Shown here: positions 22,630 to 26,483 of the stretch, piece by piece
How the letters are laid out: each line of letters starts with the position of its first letter
Position numbering within the stretch: the stretch's first letter is position 1
Origin: JAVBSN01 sp031556525
GTDB taxonomy: Bacteria; Bacillota; Clostridia; Lachnospirales; Lachnospiraceae
Length of the DNA: 26,483 bases
Assembly (NCBI GenBank): GCA_031556525.1
Contig: JAVBSS010000008.1
Location: forward strand, 1-26,483
Direction: 5' to 3'
Made by a program: the position numbers and the translations under genes
The notes under the pieces: generated by a model
Told to the model about the DNA's origin: nothing
The model's input: only the letters and a program-made list of their open reading frames with translations
The model's database searches: none

Positions 22630-24016
22630 TACTCAAACTCCTTCCCGCCTTTCGGAAGGCTCTCGCTATCCTCAAACTATCTGTTTCTTCATAAATCTGT
22701 TCTTCTTGTCCACCAAGCGTAATACTTCTTATATACATACTTCGAAGATTATTTGTACCCTTTACCTTCTTCATATGGATGTATCGGTTATTAGGATTAA
22801 CTGTGGAAAACATGATACTTTCCTTATCAAGCATTTCTAGTGCTCTTAAATTGTGTGAAGTGAAAATCAACTGTCCCTTGGCACTCTTTCCAAAGATATC
22901 CAATAATTCTCCCAACATATACTCGAAAATACCTGCATCTAATTCATCTATCACTAAGCAAATAGATGGATTACCAAATGCCTGAATCAACGCATTTAAA
23001 ATCGAAACAATCTTAACAATTCCCTCAGATTCCATTCTAATAGGAATAGGTTTCTTATCATCTCGAATAGACATTAATTCAACTTTCCAACCCTCGTTAC
23101 CAGAATCTAGAGATTGCATCCCGTAATCCTTAACATCAATTTTCATACCTGGAATTATTGTATATAATACGGTATTAATCTGGTCTACAATTGAATGCAG
23201 AAGTGCTTTTCTTTCTACATCCAAGACAACTGGCTCCATTAGTGGAACTGCAAAATCTCCTTTAACGCCCATCTTATCTTTTTCAACACGAAATGCCATA
23301 GGAAGTATGAAGTTTGCAGAAATCATGCCCGAATGAGTATTTCTTATTACAAATAAATCCTTAAGCGCAAATTCAAATAAAGCATTAATTACAGTTGCAT
23401 AATTCTTAAATTCATTGTTAGGTTTTTTTCCAAATATCTCTCTACTACTTTCTCCAAATATATAAGAGCAATTACTCTTCTCCGCCATTTTCCTAGCAAC
23501 AATAAGATCTGTCTTTATCTCTTTATCTTTGCCAATTAATTCATCCAAGCGTTTCTGTGGTTTAAAAATCGAATCCGCTTCAAATTTCTGATAATCCATG
23601 AAAATATTCTTGTTGGTTCTTTTACCGTCTTGATTGATTGCACAGTTTAAATATTCTCTTTCAATGCTTACCTCTCCATCTATTCTGGTCAAACAAATAT
23701 GATAGCCTACTTCAAAAATTACATCATTTCCTATAATCTTGAATTCTGCTGTAACCTCTGCTGATGCAGCATCAACATCTATATAATCAATCAAACTTTC
23801 ATCAATCTCATTTCCAATCATTATCTGTTGTAAAAAATAGAGTGTATCTACAATGGCGGTTTTCCCTGATCCATTCTGCCCATAAATACCTAGTATTTCT
23901 GCTACAATTACATTCTGATTTTTCTCATTTGCCATAGGCATATATATTGTTCCGTTCTTAACATTTTTTATTCTTTTAAGTGTTAACGATGATAATCGTA
24001 CTGTATAGTCTTTCAT
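22622..24016 (-). CDS. AAA/ABC-type ATPase of an ATPase-TOPRIM pair
   Basis: A 464-residue ATPase of the AAA_15/AAA_21 (SMC/OLD-like) group. Walker A is GQNGSGKT (46-53), directly after the LxxLTLKRIKNVKN strand typical of RecF/SMC-like heads. A signature-like ESEG lies at about 329-332, Walker B is ICLVIDELD with D357-E358, and the switch histidine is H388 in TSHN. The middle (about 110-310) is the variable insert that normally holds the coiled coil or sensor part. It should act in the cytoplasm as an ATP-driven dimer that senses or holds the TOPRIM partner, as in PARIS AriA or OLD nucleases. The Shine-Dalgarno GGAGGT is 5 nt before the ATG, and a good promoter lies about 35 bp upstream. The ATPase call is firm; the defence role is inferred. 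Confidence 0.85.
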   Translation of the reverse strand: MKDYTVRLSSLTLKRIKNVKNGTIYMPMANEKNQNVIVAEILGIYGQNGSGKTAIVDTLYFLQQIMIGNEIDESLIDYIDVDAASAEVTAEFKIIGNDVIFEVGYHICLTRIDGEVSIEREYLNCAINQDGKRTNKNIFMDYQKFEADSIFKPQKRLDELIGKDKEIKTDLIVARKMAEKSNCSYIFGESSREIFGKKPNNEFKNYATVINALFEFALKDLFVIRNTHSGMISANFILPMAFRVEKDKMGVKGDFAVPLMEPVVLDVERKALLHSIVDQINTVLYTIIPGMKIDVKDYGMQSLDSGNEGWKVELMSIRDDKKPIPIRMESEGIVKIVSILNALIQAFGNPSICLVIDELDAGIFEYMLGELLDIFGKSAKGQLIFTSHNLRALEMLDKESIMFSTVNPNNRYIHMKKVKGTNNLRSMYIRSITLGGQEEQIYEETDSLRIARAFRKAGRSLSNE

Positions 24017-24049
24017 AATCCACCTCCATTTATATGAATAGCTAATGAT

Positions 24050-24078
24050 ATATTATCATAAATCCTTTACTTTTTCAA
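24050..24078 (-). promoter_or_regulatory. Promoter of the ATPase-TOPRIM cassette
   Basis: On the minus strand, -35 TTGAAA (24073-24078, five of six) and -10 TAATAT (24050-24055) are exactly 17 bp apart, with TGA directly before the -10 as an extended element. It shows the cassette can be expressed apart from the glycolytic genes. Confidence 0.65.
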
Positions 24079-24140
24079 TTATAATTTTGATTTCAGCATT
24101 TTTTATTCTTTTTTAAATTTTACAATCATGTATTAATATA

Positions 24141-24182
24141 TTCATTTATAGATATATTATTCCGTGATTATCTATAAATGAA
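24141..24182. repeat. 14-bp inverted repeat upstream of the cassette
   Basis: TTCATTTATAGATA (24141-24154) and its perfect complement (24169-24182) surround 14 nt. No U-run follows on either strand. It lies between the tpiA terminator and the cassette promoter, so it could be an operator of the cassette or a backup stop for tpiA. Confidence 0.5.
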
Positions 24183-24189
24183 AAGAACC

Positions 24190-24233
24190 AAAAAGGAGAA
24201 TCGTCTATGCTGATTGCACAAAAACGATTCTCC
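24190..24233 (-). terminator. Terminator after tpiA
   Basis: GGAGAATCGT (24195-24204) pairs with ACGATTCTCC (24224-24233) around a 19-nt loop. On the minus strand five Ts follow (24190-24194). It starts 43 bp after the tpiA stop and separates tpiA from the ATPase cassette. Confidence 0.85.
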
Positions 24234-24276
24234 ATTTATTTCAATTATAAATTGAATTTTTATTAAAATAATATAT

Positions 24277-25026
24277 TTATTTATAATTAACAATCTTACC
24301 AAAGTCTGGTTTTAATGAAGCTCCACCAACTAATCCACCATCGATATCTGCTTGTGCAAATAACTCTGCTGCTGAATCAGCTGTTACAGAACCACCGTAT
24401 TGAATACGGATTGCTGCTGCAGTTGCTTCGTCATAAATCTCACCGATACATACACGAATTGCTGCACATACCTCTTGAGCTTGCTCAGTAGTTGCAACTT
24501 TACCAGTACCGATAGCCCAAATTGGCTCATAAGCGATAACTGCTGTCTTAGCTTGATCTGCTGTTACATTTAAAAATGCAACTTTGATTTGTTGACGAAT
24601 CCAGTCAATTGTGATTCCTTGCTCTCTTTGAGTAAGAGACTCACCACAACATACGATTGGAGTAATACCGTGCTCAAAAGCTTTGATAACTTTTTTATTA
24701 ACAGTCTCATCTGACTCTGCAAAGTACTCTCTTCTCTCTGAATGTCCAATAATTACATATTTGATACCGATATCAGTTAACATGTTTGGAGCGATTTCTC
24801 CTGTGAAAGCACCACTCTCTTCAAAATACATATTTTCAGCACCAATTTCAATATTTGATCCTTTAGCAGCTTCAACAGCTGTTGTTAATGAAATAGCTGG
24901 TACACAAAATACTACATCTACTTCTTCATTAGCTACTAATGGTTTTAACTCGTTTATTAAAGTAACTGTCTCACTTGGAGTTTTGTTCATTTTCCAGTTA
25001 CCAGCAATAATTTTCTTTCTTGACAT
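24277..25026 (-). CDS. tpiA: Triosephosphate isomerase
   Basis: A 249-residue TIM barrel of the usual length that interconverts dihydroxyacetone phosphate and glyceraldehyde 3-phosphate. The catalytic residues are at the textbook positions: N10 and K12 (GNWKMNK), H95 (IIGHSERR) and E167 (AYEPIWAIGTG). The phosphate-binding GGSV near the C-terminus is present (YGGSVTADS). The open frame runs nine codons further upstream into the end of pgk, but AAGGAG lies 8 nt before the inner ATG, so that start is chosen. Only 16 bp separate it from the pgk stop, so pgk and tpiA are one operon. Confidence 0.98.
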   Translation of the reverse strand: MSRKKIIAGNWKMNKTPSETVTLINELKPLVANEEVDVVFCVPAISLTTAVEAAKGSNIEIGAENMYFEESGAFTGEIAPNMLTDIGIKYVIIGHSERREYFAESDETVNKKVIKAFEHGITPIVCCGESLTQREQGITIDWIRQQIKVAFLNVTADQAKTAVIAYEPIWAIGTGKVATTEQAQEVCAAIRVCIGEIYDEATAAAIRIQYGGSVTADSAAELFAQADIDGGLVGGASLKPDFGKIVNYK

Positions 25027-25042
25027 ATTTGTATCTCCTTCG

Positions 25043-26236
25043 TTATTTATCATTCGCTGCAGCTACACCTGGTAATTCTTTTCCTTCTAAGAATTCAAGA
25101 GAAGCTCCACCACCAGTTGAAATGTGAGTCATCTTATCACCAAAGCCTAAGATGTTAACTGCTGCTGCTGAATCACCACCACCAATAATAGTAGTTGCAT
25201 CTGCATCTGCTAATGCTTTAGCTACTGCTACAGTACCTTTTGCAAAGTTAGGCATCTCAAAACATCCCATTGGTCCATTCCATACAACTGTCTTAGCATC
25301 TGCTACTGCATTTGCAAATAATTCAGCAGTCTTAGTTCCGATATCAAGACCTTCCCAATCTGCTGGAATATCTCCACGACCAACAACTTTGATGTTAGCA
25401 TCGTTAGAGAAGTCATCACCTACAGTAGTATCTATAGGAATTAATAAATTAACTCCTTTTTCTTTTGCTTTATCAAGCATCTTAAGTGCGTAATCTTTGT
25501 AATCTGGCTCTAATAATGATTTACCAACTTCTTCACCTAATGCTGACATAAATGTATAAGCCATACCACCACCGATAATAAGTGTATCTACTTTATCTAA
25601 TAAGTTCTCGATAACTGAGATCTTAGAAGAAACTTTAGCACCACCTAAGATAGCTACAAATGGTCTCTCTGGATTATTAACTGCATTTCCTAAGAAATCG
25701 ATTTCTTTTTGCATTAAGTAACCAACAACTGCTGTATCTACATACTCAGTTACACCAACATTTGAACAGTGTGCTCTGTGAGCTGTACCAAATGCATCGT
25801 TTACGAATACATCTGCTAATGAAGCTAAATCTTTACTGAAAGCTTCACCGTTCTTAGTCTCTTCTGCTCTATATCTAGTATTCTCTAGTAATACTACATC
25901 TCCGTCATTCATTGCTTCAACAGCAGCTTTTGCATTAGCTCCAACTACTTCTGCGTCAGCAGCAAATTTAACTTCTTGTCCTAATAACTCTGTTAATCTT
26001 GCAGCAACTGGTGCTAAAGATAGAGAAGGAACTGCCTCTCCCTTTGGCTTACCTAAGTGTGAACAAAGAATAACCTTTCCTCCGTCAGCTACTAACTTCT
26101 TGATTGTAGGAAGTGCTGCAACTAAACGGTTCTCATCTGTAATCTTACCTTCTTGTAATGGCACGTTGAAGTCACATCTTACTAAAACTTTCTTGCCAGC
26201 TACATTAATATCATCAACTGATTTTTTATTAAGCAT
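25043..26236 (-). CDS. pgk: Phosphoglycerate kinase
   Basis: A 397-residue kinase of normal length that makes ATP from 1,3-bisphosphoglycerate. Conserved motifs are VLVRCDFNVPL (17-27), the substrate loop SHLGKPKGE (59-67), FGTAHRAHCS, the nucleotide-site GGAKVSSK and the C-terminal GGGDSAAAV with HISTGGGASLEFLEG. An upstream TTG would add 21 residues, but AAGGAG sits 8 nt before the chosen ATG and the extension overlaps the gap terminator. It is co-directional with tpiA (16-bp gap) and downstream of gap, from which it is separated by a GC-rich hairpin. Confidence 0.98.
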   Translation of the reverse strand: MLNKKSVDDINVAGKKVLVRCDFNVPLQEGKITDENRLVAALPTIKKLVADGGKVILCSHLGKPKGEAVPSLSLAPVAARLTELLGQEVKFAADAEVVGANAKAAVEAMNDGDVVLLENTRYRAEETKNGEAFSKDLASLADVFVNDAFGTAHRAHCSNVGVTEYVDTAVVGYLMQKEIDFLGNAVNNPERPFVAILGGAKVSSKISVIENLLDKVDTLIIGGGMAYTFMSALGEEVGKSLLEPDYKDYALKMLDKAKEKGVNLLIPIDTTVGDDFSNDANIKVVGRGDIPADWEGLDIGTKTAELFANAVADAKTVVWNGPMGCFEMPNFAKGTVAVAKALADADATTIIGGGDSAAAVNILGFGDKMTHISTGGGASLEFLEGKELPGVAAANDK

Positions 26237-26283
26237 AATATATGCTCCTTTCAATATAGTAATTTCATAAAACTTTAAAGTAT

Positions 26284-26315
26284 AAAAGGTCCGGTCCAAT
26301 ATAGACCGGACCCTT
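26284..26315 (-). terminator. GC-rich terminator between gap and pgk
   Basis: GGTCCGGTC (26288-26296) pairs with GACCGGACC (26304-26312) around a 7-nt loop, with flanking A-T pairs and one G-U; on the minus strand it is followed by TTTTATAC. It is the most GC-rich stem seen in the window. It should lower read-through from gap into pgk, giving more gap than pgk mRNA. I see no clear promoter between it and pgk. Confidence 0.85.
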
Positions 26316-26346
26316 ATGGATCTAATTAATAAAAACTATACAAGAA

Positions 26347-26483
26347 TTAAGCTAACTCTGCAAAGTATTTAATAGTTCTAACCATTTGGCTAGTGTAAGA
26401 GTTCTCGTTATCATACCAAGAAACTACTTGTACTTCATATAAATCATCAGAAATCTTAGCTACCATTGTTTGAGTTGCATCAA
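26347..26483 (-). CDS. gap: Glyceraldehyde-3-phosphate dehydrogenase, C-terminal end (partial)
   Basis: Only the last 45 codons are in the window; the start lies beyond 26483. The reading ends in VVSWYDNENSYTSQMVRTIKYFAELA, the conserved C-terminal helix of type I GAPDH, with the WYDNE motif that includes the asparagine contacting NAD. The enzyme makes 1,3-bisphosphoglycerate, the substrate of the adjacent pgk. It ends about 30 bp before the GC-rich terminator. Confidence 0.95.
   Translation of the reverse strand, partial: DATQTMVAKISDDLYEVQVVSWYDNENSYTSQMVRTIKYFAELA

Noticed and set aside
21955..24016. Firm assignment of the cassette to PARIS
   Set aside because: Gene order and domain types agree, but the TOPRIM protein is short and I cannot confirm DUF4435 from the sequence alone; it is left as ATPase-TOPRIM pair.
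26237..26299. N-terminal extension of Pgk from a TTG
   Set aside because: It overlaps the gap terminator, and the ATG at 26236 has AAGGAG at proper distance and gives the normal Pgk N-terminus.
1..26483. CRISPR arrays, insertion sequences, prophage genes
   Set aside because: No regularly spaced repeats, transposase motifs, integrase or phage structural genes were seen on either strand.

Overview
The window comes from a low-GC, Gram-positive, anaerobic and motile bacterium, most likely a member of the Clostridia close to Lachnospiraceae. This rests on AT-rich intergenic DNA, strong AGGAGG-type ribosome binding sites, sigma-A-like promoters, a DUF6465 protein, a CheV chemotaxis protein, lipoproteins with Thr/Glu-rich stalks, a giant oxygen-sensitive 2-hydroxyacyl-CoA dehydratase activator-type protein, and the gap-pgk-tpiA-gpmI-eno-secG-rnr-smpB-ssrA order familiar in Firmicutes. 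Nearly everything after 4.4 kb lies on the minus strand; only the first gene and a 66-residue gene at 8.3 kb are on the plus strand.

Layout, left to right. 119-4357 (+) is a 1412-residue fusion with two activase-type ATPase modules, ending at a bidirectional terminator. 4471-8000 (-) reads, in transcription order, as a 562-residue acidic/basic single-pass membrane protein, hisH, hisF (together imidazole-glycerol-phosphate synthase) and a GNAT acetyltransferase, with a promoter at 8049-8077. 8308-8508 (+) is the DUF6465 gene. 8578-13730 (-) reads as a lipoprotein, an unknown membrane protein, an OmpR-type response regulator, its sensor kinase, a second lipoprotein and cheV. 13874-14213 (-) is tmRNA (ssrA), preceded by a small membrane protein gene, smpB, rnr and secG. 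The glycolytic genes eno, gpmI, tpiA, pgk and the end of gap fill 17.8-26.5 kb.

Two things interrupt the glycolytic series. One is a lipoprotein gene between gpmI and eno. The other is a block between tpiA and gpmI holding an AAA-type ATPase, an overlapping TOPRIM-domain protein and a MIF-type tautomerase. The ATPase/TOPRIM pair has its own promoter, follows the tpiA terminator and has the layout of two-gene anti-phage systems (PARIS, RloAB, OLD-like). It is the best candidate for an uncharacterised system here, but the defence role is inferred from architecture only.

Functional links: rnr, smpB and ssrA encode the three partners of trans-translation and nonstop-mRNA decay. gap, pgk, tpiA, gpmI and eno make up lower glycolysis. 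The two-component system, its lipoproteins and CheV could form a surface sensing unit that feeds into chemotaxis. Several starts were moved inward from the longest open frame because the ribosome binding site lies inside the extension (rnr, secG, tpiA, pgk, the 107-residue protein and two lipoproteins).
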